Below, in pieces: positions 47,264-58,692 of a stretch of DNA of 64,000 nucleotides; the stretch's first letter is position 1; each line of letters opens with the position of its first letter. The notes under the pieces are model-generated. The model did no database searches, had not been told where the DNA came from, and saw only the letters and a program-made list of their open reading frames with translations. The DNA comes from Nectonema munidae. Taxonomy: Eukaryota; Nematomorpha; Nectonematoida; Nectonematidae. The stretch covers positions 558,001 through 622,000 of the forward strand of contig JAUIRK010000627.1 in NCBI GenBank assembly GCA_030549495.1. The letters are read 5' to 3'. The position numbers and the translations under genes were made by a program.

Positions 47264-48602
47264 TATATTCAAAACAAAATAACTAAATTATGGCTGATGT
47301 GAGATAGAGAATTCACTCAAGGGAATTGCTGAAGGATTACTGAATTGGAACCGTAGAAAAGATCAAAGAAGGATATGATAATCAAATTTGACGAGCCGAT
47401 TTCAGCAAAACTCAATTTAAAAAGCAATTACACAAACTTTACGCAATCATCGCAAAAATTCATACACAAGACTCCAAAGATGAAATTTCACAAAAAATCA
47501 AATTTTGCGCACATTTGATTGATTCAGTCATAAATGAGTGTCACCATTTTAATAAAGGTAAAGGTGGCGTAGAGTGTTTTCATCAAAAAGGACAAAAATG
47601 TTCCCCGGGAATGAAGCTGAGCAACACGCCACATGAACCCTTTCTGTCTAGCGCTCGCGCAATTTTAAATTTTACGAAATTTCATTGAAAAAGATTTTGC
47701 TCAAACTTTTAAAAATCAGCTTAAAAGAGCTTTAATACTTTTTTTCCAAAATTATTGAAATTGATGCAAAATAACCGTGGATAATTGAAAAATCAAAAAT
47801 AAATTTGATTAGGGGTCGCAATTTACAAATATGTTTTTAAATTTTAATCGAACTTTAGATTAAAAACCTAACGTAGAGTTCAATGCAGGCCGTCGCAGCA
47901 CAAAATGATTACTCACTCCTGTCCTAGAGAAGCAAAAATTAAAGACGACTTCTAAAACAACTTCACTCACAGATATAAATTTTCAGGGATTGCATCGTTT
48001 TAGCGTCTAAAGGAATCATAACAACTTTTTTAAACCATTCTACTTCAAGTACTCAAAAATGCTAAATAGTCAAGGCGCAAGCAGTAAATAAATTATACTG
48101 TCATGATACCAAGAAAAACTTTGTTTCTCACCTAAAATTTACTTTAACTGGGAATGTAAAACGATCTTTGCCAAATAAAAAGTGATCACTTAATGTTGTG
48201 TAAAACCAAAACAAAGACGTATTTTTGAGAAATGAAAGTTTTAGCTTAAATCAGTGCTCTAACCAACGCAAAAAAACAAGATGTGCGAATTACACGTTTT
48301 ATACAAAAGATTTTCACGTGGCATTATACACGGATGCCATTTTTTACATCAGAGTATACGGTAAATGAAGACTACATTTGATTCTCACTTATTAACCAAA
48401 AGCGCTACAAAATTAAATTAAAAAGGTCATCGAATTTGAGATTGGAAGTCAAAATATTATTTTTAGAATTTCGTGAATTTAATGAAAATAAGAGAAGAGA
48501 TATCTTTCTTATTATGCTTTTATTTTACTTCCAATAAATGCAATAATCGTTTCTATGAAGTGCTTTAATTAGGTTTACGAAGTTTTTAAATTTATTGATG
48601 GC
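47264..48602. other. Spacer of the inverted pair, with a SINE scrap
   Basis: 47553-47600 has AATAAAGGTAAAGGTGGCG and TGTTTTCATCAAAAAGG, like the tail of the main SINE family. The rest is unassigned. Confidence 0.35.
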
Positions 48603-48826
48603 GTTAATTTCTTTTTATCTTTAGTATTGTAACACTTACAAATCTCGTTATTATTCTCAATATCGTCATGATTACGACCACATTCATCATTTTCACCATC
48701 ATCTCTTAAAAATGTCATTATGAGCACCACTATTCACATGATCACTTTTTTTAACCATTATCATCATTTCCATATACTCACGTCATCATCAATATCTTTA
48801 GTTAATTTCTTTTTATCTATAGTATT
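48603..48826. repeat. Right arm of the inverted pair flanked by 26-bp direct repeats
   Basis: The inverted arm 48641-48796 sits between GTTAATTTCTTTTTATCT-TTAGTATT (48603-48628) and GTTAATTTCTTTTTATCT-ATAGTATT (48801-48826), identical at 25 of 26 positions. Such long flanking repeats around an inverted local copy suggest a templated insertion with target duplication. Confidence 0.8.
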
Positions 48827-48859
48827 TACATATAGATTTTTTAAAAAGTTTTAGATTTT

Positions 48860-48985
48860 TTCATTGACCTTAAAAAAGCATTCGACTCATTACCTTTTAG
48901 TTTGCTTAAACTTGAACTCTACGGTTTCTCAGATTTCTCGCTCGAATTCTTGGAATCAAACTCATTAGAAATACTAATAGACTTA
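48860..48985 (+). mobile_element. LINE reverse transcriptase fragment
   Basis: Plus-strand frame FIDLKKAFDSLPFSLLKLEL then YGFSDFSLEFLESN matches RT motif A and its follow-up (the usual D-KKAFDTV-H-LLL-KL--YG). It is only about 42 codons and ends at or just inside the stop codon of the minus-strand TPR gene. It belongs to the same broad LINE group as the one at 161-8510. Confidence 0.75.
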
Positions 48986-51900
48986 CATGTCTGTATGATG
49001 TAAGATATATGATGTTTTACGCTGTGGCTTAACGGTTGAAATGTTTGCATAGTGATGTCCATCTACTAAATCTGATAACAAACTGCATCCAACGGATGAG
49101 CCACAAAAAAATCCAAATCGATCTTGGATTGCCTTGCCTTGTATGATAACGTTATCCAAATTACTAGACGACTGCATTTTCAAAAGGCTTCTGCAGAGTT
49201 TGCGAATGTTTGATATTCTGAAATTATACTATCTAAGATTTTCCATTTAACAGATTAACAAATAAAGGTGCCTTCTTCTAAGTAAAATTGCAGAAAGAGT
49301 TTGTGGATGCCAGTAAAATATATCGATTCAGAGAGATGTTTCGAATATTACAAATACCTTCTCACCTTCTCGACCAAACGTTGATTTAGAATGAGGGTTT
49401 TCTTGAATTTTTTTTTTCAAAGTTAACTTCATTATTCCATTTCATAATTTTATTAAAAAGAAAAGTATCATATGAAAAGAGTACATTAGAACACAAAAAA
49501 TCAAATTTCATAATTCCTGAAAGAGAGATAGCCAAAAAGTAAAATAGCAAAATTTTGGTCTTATTCATACAAATTTGGCAGTAAAGAAGAAGAATATAGA
49601 GATAAAAGATATACTTGAGTTGTGGGTCTGAATTGCATTTGTTATGGTAGGATACCAACTTTTGCAACGCTTGTACATATGCTTTGCACTGCAAAATTCG
49701 ATTCTGGTCTTTAATCTGTGGAAAAAATATAAATTTATAGGGGATATTGCAGCATATGGATATTCTTAGGGAGTCGGAGTTAAAAACTTAATAAATTTAC
49801 CGCAAGCTCTTCGCTCCCGGCTTCAACTAAGCAAGGATCATTTCATATGCTTACAAAAATTAAACTATTTTTTCGTTTATTTAAAATACTCGCTCTTTAG
49901 CGACTGCGACTTCTAACCCTTAAAAATCTACGACTCCACAGACTACGCCAATGAGACATCCAAGGAACAGGCTCTCATTCTTAGGTAGGCATCTATCTCA
50001 TTAAGCCATGTGATTCTACCAGCATCCTTAAAAATGATGCAAGCGAGTCAAAGATTTTAAGGTATTTTCATAACAAATGACTTGATATGATCTGCTTTTT
50101 CTGGAATAAATTCCATGATTTGCACAAATACTCATCCGCAAATATATTTTTACTTCATGCCGTATCTTGGAAAAAATACGATATACGGTATTTGGGTGTA
50201 AAGCTAATTTTTTTTCTAAAAGTGCTTTCGTCATGTTCTTTTGTATAAGCGTTCTTTCGTTTAACGATTCGACATCATTGGTTTACCAAAAGTAATCCTC
50301 TCATTTTTTCTTTGAATGAATTTCGATATAATTTAAAGAAGAAACTTTTCATTTCATCGCTCACTGGGGCCTCCATTATGCACGTCAAAAAGGGAGTTTA
50401 CTTTTTACGAGTAGACAAATGTTGTTTAGAGAAAGGTGCAGTAGACAAAAGTACTTTGATTCGTATTTACATATATTAAATATGCTTTGTAAAGACCTAA
50501 TTTTTTACCCACAAAATGTAGCAAACGTATATCAATTTTCCATTAATATTAGTTTCAATTTTTGTTAAAAATAAAAAACATTGTGGTTTAAATATCTAAA
50601 ATTTAAGTGAACCATTATTATCGTCTTGAGCAATTAAAGTTTAATTACATTAAAAATTTACAGGAAATAAAATATCAAGATACAAAAAATGTATGTTTTA
50701 ATACCTTCTTTCTTAAATTCACTATCCATCCATAAAATATTGTTTACAAAAGAAGATTTCAAGATTGAGCATCTTTCATTTACTATTTGACCAGCTAGAC
50801 TAAATTTTCTTTTACTCGTCGCACCCGCAGCCATGATGCAGAAATCTTTTCAACGAATCGTGTTTAAGACAAAGTTAAAATGTAAGTCGCGACATACTTT
50901 ATAATTCCCAACACAGTTTAGTATAAATCTACAACGTACACTTCATTTGAGTGTTAACTAGAATATGGCTGCATTAAATGCTTCTATGCAGCATCGCCAT
51001 ACTAAAAATTATATAGGTACTTGTGTGTACGCGAAATTATAGGCAGAGTATACCCGTCCCGTGCAAGAATCTATTACATAGCCAGAATGAAATTTTTGTT
51101 GTAACATACTTACACTGTGGAAAATATCAAATAGTGTATATGGAGAAAGAATCGCTTTTCTAGAGGGGTACAGAAGAAAGAAAAGATACTGAACCTTGGA
51201 AAAAGTTGATATAAAAGTAAGTGGTGTTAAATTGCGAATCACTCATTTCCAGGTGCAGATAATTCCATTTCAAATAACCTCACATCGTTCATATTTCATC
51301 GCTATATCAACTTGCGAATATAACTATCCATAATACGTCGGTGTGGTCAATGTGTTGCCTGTGGCTATTCAGAAAATTATTTTAGAGAAAGGCCTACAAA
51401 AAACTATTTTAGATAAACTGAAAGGCAAACAAATATAAAAGATTGATACTTCATTTTAGAAAGGACGGCTATGACCCAATGGCCTTCGCCTGAATAGGCC
51501 ACAGGTAATGTTCGATATATGTCTCTTATCTAGTATATAACGAATTCGCTACGAATCCAACAAAGAACCATTCTGCCTCAAAGTTTCTAAGATAACAAAA
51601 AGGTACCTTAATCGAACACTCGAGAGCGAGTTTTGAGAATCCTAAAGCACTTTCGTAATCATTCGCTTCCGAAAAGACTTCGCTTAGCGAAGTGAGGCAG
51701 AGTAATTCGCCCTCGACATCGCTCATATTTTCGTAAATCTGCAGGAGTGAGACGTAAGTTTGCACAGAGAAGTTCACATCTTTGAGGGCGGCGAGAGTTG
51801 CTTCAATTCGAAAAAATAGTTGGTAGTGTTCTTCTATGTTTCCCAGAAACTGTGTGAGAATCAAAGCTCGTCTAAATCAAAAGATATGAAATAAAATTTA

Positions 51901-54900
51901 GTTTTGTTGTTGAAAATTGAAAAGGTAGTGAATCAAAAAGTCTTAACCCAATCCAGCCTATCATCGATTTTATATATATGCAGTGTTCTGCTTAAAACTT
52001 TTGACCCCGACTCCCTACAAGAGCGCTATGCTTAAAACTCTTGGCGCAGCTGTTTTAAAAAGTAAAATATATGTTGCTTGAAATATCACATTTTTTATAT
52101 TAAACTATTTTTATTTTTACATTGATTTCATAAATAAAGAACTACAATCTACATCTGTATACAATATGCTTATGCATTTAAAAATATTTTGAATTAAGAA
52201 AAATTAAATGTTTTTAAATTTATATTTCATTACAAATAGTTAAGGTATTTATATCTGTCGTGAAATTACGTAAAATACCGTAGGAATTACGTTCTTAGTA
52301 GTGAGAGTAACTAGTGAAAGTTGAAAGAACTCTCAATGCATTGGAAAGATTTCGATAAATCTCTTGAACACAGATTTTTGAAATGTTCTTCTTAAAACAA
52401 TAAAACCTTTAACAAGGAATCGGTTTTGAGTAATTGTGATTAACTGCATTTAAACACATTTTTTCAATAAAATTGAAAGTATTTTAATTGAGTTTGCTTT
52501 GAATTACAAGTAATTGAATGTTTTCAAAAATCTCATGTATTTGCAATTACTTTTTATCCAGGTTAAAAGTTTTAAAATCTGCCTTGTATTTCATTCTTTA
52601 TTCTTGCTGCTGTATTGCATTCAGGATTTTATTTAAGCATGCAAACTGAGATAGATATCTAACCAAGGGCAAATTGGAAAAAATGTCTGAAAGTCCACTG
52701 TCAAACGGAATCAAAATTAATGCTTTCAATGTTCTTAAAGGTTAACACAAATGTATTTAGCAGTACCAGCGATTTCACCACCTGTTGAAAAATTATTCAG
52801 TAATATTGAAAAAATCTTCAAATTGGATTAATGTAGTTTGAGTGATGCAGTGTTTGAAAATCGAATGATGTTTGAAATGCACTCTAAACTGTAAAAACAT
52901 TTTAGTATATAAACCCTTGTTTCTTGCATCGCAATGCTGCTTATATCCGACTATTTGTTCTTCAAGATTTTTGAAAATAAAAGTAAAGCAATTGAAATGT
53001 CTTTAATTACATTCTTGAAAGTAAGAAATGGAGAGCAATTAATTATATTTGAGAAAATCAATGTAATTGCAATTGCAAGTAATTGGCAAAAATATCAATG
53101 TATTTGAAAGTATTTAATTTCAGTTTCAGAGTAATTGAAGCCAAACCTGCTTTGAACTAGTGAACAGTAGAGATGTAGCGGATATCTTCATCCGCATCCA
53201 TGGATCATCTGCAAAAAATTTTACATCCTCATCCCCGGATTTAAGTTTCAACATCCGCATCCGCAATTTTTAAACATTTTCTTTTTGGTATATGCCACAA
53301 ATTTTTTTCGCAATTTTGAATTTTTACTTCATCCAAAATTAAGATAAGTACGTCTTTATGACAACACATATGCATTGACATCTTCTCTCTAAATTTTTAA
53401 GAAGTGTAAAACTTCTGTTTAATTAGAATAGCAATTATGATTTCCGCACTCGCTTCAGCTAAAAAAATTAATTCTGACATCCGCATCCACTAGGATGTCA
53501 AATTTGATATCCGCATTCGCATCTGAATCCGCGGATACAAAAAATTTCACATCCAATACACCCTGGTGAAGAGTTCCCAATAACAATATTGACAAATGTA
53601 TGAAGTTCCATTTATAACATCAGATATCAACTCATCACTTTCATTAACAAGCTTTTTTTGCAATTACTCATAAAATGTCAGAATTTTTGTTACTATTGAT
53701 ATTTAAACGATCTTGAAGCGTTATATTCTTTTCCTATTTCGTAGCCTTTTTCTTTATAGACTTCAATGATTGAAAAAATTTGAATGCCTTATTTTATACC
53801 AAATGATAACGAATAAATTTCCAAGGTAGAATCGATTTGAAAAGTAATGAAATTTTAGAAAATAAAACAGAGTCTTTAGTTGTGATTTTCAAGTTCTTTT
53901 AATGTTTGTGTTTTTTTTCAAAACAAAATCGTAAAGATACAAGGTACGTAAATTTTACCTCTTCTCTCGTTTGTAAATTGTAAATTTTGCCTCTGATATT
54001 ACCAAAAATTATCCTGTGATTGACCACACAAGTTTTTAAGTCTGTTTGTAGTTTATTGAAAAACATAAAGGATAATAATTCAAAAAGCCCTTTTACAGTA
54101 ATATCTTCATTCTTCAGCTTCTATAAAAGCAAAAAATGTTTCCTTTATTGCTATCATAAAGACTTTCAAAAAACATCTTTAAGAAATTAAATAATGAATT
54201 TTTTGTAGATAAAGAAAACATTTAGATTGATTCTAAATTTATAATTTCTTGTTTATCAACATTTAAAGACTAATACTATCTTAATATTCCTATTGTACTG
54301 CTTCCTGATGATCTTCTATTCTCACAACATGATGGAAAATTGAGAACAAATTTTTTTACGATATAATCATAATAGCTATTTTTTTAAAGGCAAATTTATG
54401 ATAAGGTATAAGGCAGATTTTACAAGCATGTAACTATAACAAAACATCTCTTACTGAATACAAATGCTTCTGTTTGAGACATAAGACATAAATATAAAAA
54501 AAAGCAGTAGTAAGCAGGACAAAGTTTTTTTAACTTGCAATTTTAGTTTTTACATACCTGTCAACTCTACCGGCAATATCTGGAGACTCCCAGTTTTGGT
54601 TGCTTTCTCCTGGTCTCCAGTTTTTCAGTTTTTATCTCCCGGTTTTAAAAATTTTATAATCTACATTTAAAAAATTGATATCAATATCATATTATATATG
54701 ATATCATTGTTGATGCTATTGATGACAAGAGCACGAACATTGTTCATTATCGACTAGATGATTTGTGGCATTATATTTCCAAACTAGAAGTTCCTGGAAC
54801 ATCAACAGACAGATCCAAAATCATTCCTTGTGTAGCTGCCTTACTCCTTCTACTTGCACATAGCAATGCACGCCTTGGACGATTATCAGCATTGCGCGAA

Positions 54901-57900
54901 AAAATAAAACGATATGCCGTTATCTTTAAAGTAGTTAGACGGTACAATGACAAGCATTTTTGTTATGAAGACACATACTCCAGCAAAAATATTTGTTATA
55001 ATCGGAGACCAGGTGAAGAATTACCGAATCTGTCAAAGAAAGCAAGCAACCAAAGCATATAACAATTAGAAAGAATGATTCATTTCGTCTTTGTTTTTGT
55101 TTAGCTTAGTACTTTATTGTGTTACTAACTAGTATATCTGTATTTTTCAGTATTCTAATAAATTGTCAATTATATTTAACAAAATGCTTTTTGTTAGAGA
55201 GAATTCTGTAGATTAATTCAGTTCTCTCTGTTTTAGGCAAAATCTCCCTGTTTTTTTCAACAAAAAATCAAGAATCTCCAGGCAATAATTTAAGGTTGAC
55301 AGGTATGGCAACATATTGAGAATAAATAGTACGCGTAATTTGATTTAGAAAGTGTGAGAGAAATCAAAATATAAAATATAGACAATGAAAAAACAAAGGT
55401 CAACAAAGAAAAAGAAACAGATTGGCAGATGGGAGGTCATAAGCACAAGGATGTCAGTCCGACAACAGATGTAGGAGTACGAAACAGTAGTGCCGCAACG
55501 AATGAAAGTTTTTGGCTACTGTATTGTTGACATAGAGTTATCGCCATTCTTACAATGATCATCATCGTCATTAGAATCAGTAAGCAATTTTTAATTATAA
55601 AGAACTTTTCTCCCACAAACATCCTCCTAAAGATGAAGAATGATGATTGTCATTAATAATGAATATCATAACCATGTTCTGCATAATGAAAATAGAAGCA
55701 AAGGGATTTTACAAACCAGATGCCCTTCCTGGCGCCAAACCAGTTTTTCATTCAGGACTGGAAACCAATAGCCTTTGTACAACCAAGTACTTAACCACAA
55801 GGCAGTGGAAATTTAAAATCAGAGTTATTTTCTCCTAGAACCACAGCCAACCAAGGCTAACGAGTTGATTCTACCCGGAAAACATGGAAAAGAAGCTGCA
55901 AACAAATGGCCAACCCTGGTTAGCTGGGAAAACGGCCATGCCCGGAAGGGCGAATGGATGATGATGATGATGATGATAACCATGTTCTCTTCACCTTTAG
56001 GATAATAACGCTTACGTCAAAACTTATTGATGATGCCAAATTGATATAAGGATATACCTGTACTCTTCTAAAGCAAGCTCCAATTCATTCAAGCAAAGGT
56101 AGCAATCAGCTAAGGAAGAATGTCCATTGATTTGTGATTTGATATCCCTGCATTCTTTTGCTTCTTTTGTTCTCTAAAAAGTTTTGAAAAAAAATGTGTT
56201 ATCCTTTAAACCCTCTGATTACTGAGGAGGGGGTGGGGGTGTCCAGTGCACCCCAGTCGGTATATTTTTGGTGTTCTTTATTTTTTGACAATATTTCACA
56301 GGAAGTGACACCTATGCAAATTCATCATTTTAAGAAGTCTTTTCAACCATACAGTTTGTTAATTTTTCCCTCTCACATTTCCAAAAAAACGGGGATAGGG
56401 GTCCACTGGAACCCCCTTCCTAAGTATTATTATGTTGGTATTTTTGGAAAAAAGGGTAAAAAACATGCCTTTGGTAATTTTTTTAATTTTATATTTTCAA
56501 AGACATATTCTTTAGAGAACTTAACTCTTTATTTCGTGGGTAAAATGTATAGAAATTTAAACTTTTTTTCTTTAAAATAATTAATCATAAATAAGTTCAT
56601 TCCTTTTCACAAACACCCTTACACTCAATAGAAATACTTTACTTTTCAGAAGAGAACTTTCCTAGAAACCGTATGAATGCTGATGAAGTAGCTGCCCTTA
56701 TCATTACAGACTCTGTTGAGTCGGATAATGAAAATGGGAGGAATGAGAAAGTGGAGAGTGATTATGAGGAATCGACTGCTAACCTGAGTGTACAATAGAG
56801 TCTAGACTCTGATAAAACTGATTACCGTCCATTAGATAATGATACAAAATTGTTTCAACTGATATCGACATCAATGCAGCATATGTTGTACCCATTTGAG
56901 ATAATATGCGAAAAATGTATAATTTAGCAAACATTTCAAGATAAATAGCTCTAAGATTTTAAAATCCTACATTATTTTTTTTAATTTGAATAAATATGCA
57001 CATTAGAATGCATTAAATGGGTATAAAAATTATTTTCTAAAACAAGTGTCCATACCCCAAAAAAATATATGCTACATATGGTCATTTTCCAGTCTGTAAA
57101 ATACCAAACAACTTTTTAGAGCGCATAAGTTGTGCACGTTTGGGAAAAATTGAATAAAAAAATGTTTTACGTCATCGGGACAATAAATAAGGCATGTTTA
57201 AGTTGAACTCTCATAAATAGTAGTCGTACATTTTATCTCGATGTATAAGTAAAAAAACTTTCCTGACGTCCCTATGATTCCTAAAATATGTAAATAATAA
57301 GATGTTGGAGCATAGTGGACCCCCCCCCCCTCCCTCCCAATCATCTAACATTAAAAATTCTCATTTTAGCGGAATTTCCTTTAAGTATATGAATATAAGA
57401 AAATTAATTCAGAAATATTTACTACTATATTAACAATTATAAGTGAACACGGGTTGCCTCTGCTTCTTGTTGTATCAGTTATATGTGACTAGACAAAAGC
57501 GATTAGTGGAAGGTTTTCTGCCGTGTTTGCAGCAAAGCTTGTAGGAAAAGAGTGAATAGACGGGTAACTGGTTTCGTCCATCATTTTTCTTCACCCTCTT
57601 TTAAAGTATTTTTATTAGTTCTAAGAAGAGATTAAGTCTAGTAAGCAAAAGAGATGACCAATTACACGAAATAAGAAAGGGCAAAAGGTGACACCCATAA
57701 AAAGTCTGCCTTTTCACCGAAATAAAGCAAAATGTTTTAGAACAAATCACAAATATTGTGAGGTATCTAAATCTTCTTAACTATTTATAATGAAAAATAA
57801 ATAAGATTTTTATTTTGTTCAATAAAACCAAATTAAACGAAATCTTTTCAAAAATATTCAGAATCTTAATTTTTTAAAGCGAACTAAAAATAATACGCTG

Positions 57901-58692
57901 CATTTCATTATTTCTAAATACTTAAAATTTATAAGAAAAATATCATAAAAAAACTAAAAAATAAAATTTTTTTATATTTTTCATTCTAAACAGTTAAAAC
58001 ATAAAATTACATCTCAATATTTTTAATTTGATTATCAAGAAAATAAAGAATTCGCAAGATTTTAAAAAGATTGTGCTTTATTTTGGCAAAAGGACACAGC
58101 TGATAATAATGAAATCTAAAGACAATATGTCATTCGATTTCACGACATCGTCATCACCATGAGCATTATATTTTTAGTTCGATCTTTAGCTGGATTTGGC
58201 CTTTCTAGAAATTAACACTGTCAACGCAGAAACCTTTAAGTTCATATTCTCCATGAAACTTTTCAGAAAGCAAGGGCCTAAAAGAACTCGTAACAGATTT
58301 CTAGGCTCGTCTTTTTGTGAGAGAGTCCTTTCAACTGAATAATAATCTAGAGATCAGAACTTGTTCTATTCAAAGTTCTTGAGCAGAAATTTTAATCAAT
58401 TTTTATGATTAGTGAACAATTTTCAAATCCAACTTAAATTATTCACCATTTTTAGAAAAATTTCAGAACAAATGAAAGTCACTGACATGATGAAAACAAC
58501 ATGCGTATGCCTATAATTAAAATATGACTTTAAAAGGGTGCAAATTAAAAAAGATAAATAGTGTCTACCTCGTCATAGTAAAATATGGCAGTTTTATAAT
58601 CTTCTAGAAGGAAGTGAACATCTCCCAAATTTTCTAAAACCGTCAAGCCTAGATTTGTTGAATCCAGACTTCTCAGAAACTTTAAGCATTGA
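48983..58692 (-). CDS. Tetratricopeptide-repeat protein, last five exons
   Basis: Five minus-strand exons join in frame to a TAA stop: 58569-58692, 56058-56173, 51607-51871, 49615-49715 and 48983-49217 (124, 116, 265, 101, 235 nt). All introns are GT-AG, with pyrimidine-rich acceptors and phases that agree at each junction. The product is 279 residues from the first whole codon. TPR helices are clear at 19-41 (LENLGDVHFLLEDYKTAIFY), 58-80 (SSLADCYLCLNELELALEEY), about 95-130 and 137-164 (LTSLSEVFSEANDYESALGF). Residues 203-279 form a non-repeat tail (NIRKLCRSLLKMQ...). More exons must lie upstream, since the first begins inside a codon. TPR spacing loosely recalls Tonsoku-like proteins, but the ankyrin region is absent, so I give no name. 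Introns of 397-4186 bp hold many transposons. Confidence 0.82.
49770..49948. mobile_element. hAT MITE fragment in TPR intron
   Basis: GGGAGTCGGAGTTAAAAAC at 49770 and ACGACTCCACAGACTACGCC near 49930-49950 form an imperfect inverted pair of the GGAGTCGGAGT hAT type. Flanking duplication is not resolved. Confidence 0.5.
50725..50834 (-). mobile_element. hAT transposase C-terminal scrap
   Basis: A minus-strand frame reads TSKRKFSLAGQIVNERCSIL then VNNILWMDSEF, like the hAT dimerisation region (R-FS-AG-IV--KR--L---V--L-F). Short and isolated, in a TPR gene intron. Confidence 0.5.
51354..51515. mobile_element. Small MITE with CCTGTGGCTATTCAG inverted ends
   Basis: TTGCCTGTGGCTATTCAG at the left and, reverse-complemented, TTACCTGTGGCCTATTCAG at the right. 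About 160 bp, no coding. Lies just downstream (on the minus strand) of TPR exon 51607-51871, in its intron. Confidence 0.65.
52419..53150 (+). mobile_element. Decayed hAT element with transposase C-terminus
   Basis: 52751-52890 reads MYLAVPAISPPVEKLFSNIE, then a stop, then LSDAVFENRMMFEM. This is the hAT C-terminal pattern (YLSIPATSAPSERLFS...LS---FENLLF). Terminal regions rich in GTAATTG and CAATTAC (52430-52450 and 53080-53150) look like the matching inverted ends of this hAT type. Internally deleted and inactive. Confidence 0.7.
53165..53565. mobile_element. hAT-like non-autonomous repeat, copy 3 (longest)
   Basis: Left end CAGTAGAGATGTAGCGGAT and right end, reverse-complemented, CAGGGTGTATTGGATGTG. 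Many ATCCGCATCC words at both sides, inverted. The interior matches copies at 15560 and 28199. Lies directly behind the decayed hAT at 52419-53150. Confidence 0.7.
54553..55307 (+). mobile_element. 755-bp DNA transposon relic with CATACCTGTCAAC ends
   Basis: Left CATACCTGTCAAC (54553-54565) and right GTTGACAGGTATG (55295-55307) are perfect 13-bp inverted repeats. TGGAGA words follow on both sides. The plus-strand frame 54763-55062 contains WHYISKLEVPG then AHSNARLGRLSALREKIK, a decayed form of the HSNA-x-ER-FS--RKIKT block seen at the end of hAT-related transposases. Internally deleted. An 8-bp duplication is not evident. TA lies at both outer edges if the end is taken as CCTGTCAAC. Confidence 0.75.
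55650..55985 (-). repeat. SINE-like repeat with (ATG)n run
   Basis: Reverse-complemented, 55700-55805 has TGCCTTGTGGTTAAGTACTT (A-box-like), GGTTTCCAGTCCTGAATG (B-box-like) and GGCGCCAGGAAGGGCATCTGG, a phrase common in animal SINE bodies. A run of GATGATGATG at 55957-55976 marks the other edge. It lies in the TPR gene's second visible intron. Confidence 0.5.
56210..57350 (+). mobile_element. Decayed piggyBac-like element, internally deleted
   Basis: TTAA at 56206-56209 and 57351-57354. The G-rich ends match loosely in inverted orientation: CTGATTACTGAGGAGGGGG against ATGATTGGGAGGGAGGGG when the right end is reversed. GTCCACTGG-type words recur at 56240, 56400 and 57313. A frame at 56650-56800 reads FPRNRMNADEVAALI then an acidic stretch (ESDNENGRNEKVESDYEES), like the leader of a piggyBac transposase. 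The catalytic core is missing. It lies in the TPR gene's first visible intron. Confidence 0.6.
57355..58568. other. Intron of the TPR gene, no further content seen
   Basis: AT-rich. No repeat-family match or additional exon with agreeing splice phase was found by eye. Confidence 0.4.

Noticed and set aside
48983-58692. Naming the TPR gene as TONSL
   Set aside because: Only repeat spacing is similar. The acidic and ankyrin regions expected downstream are absent, and generic TPR proteins align equally well.
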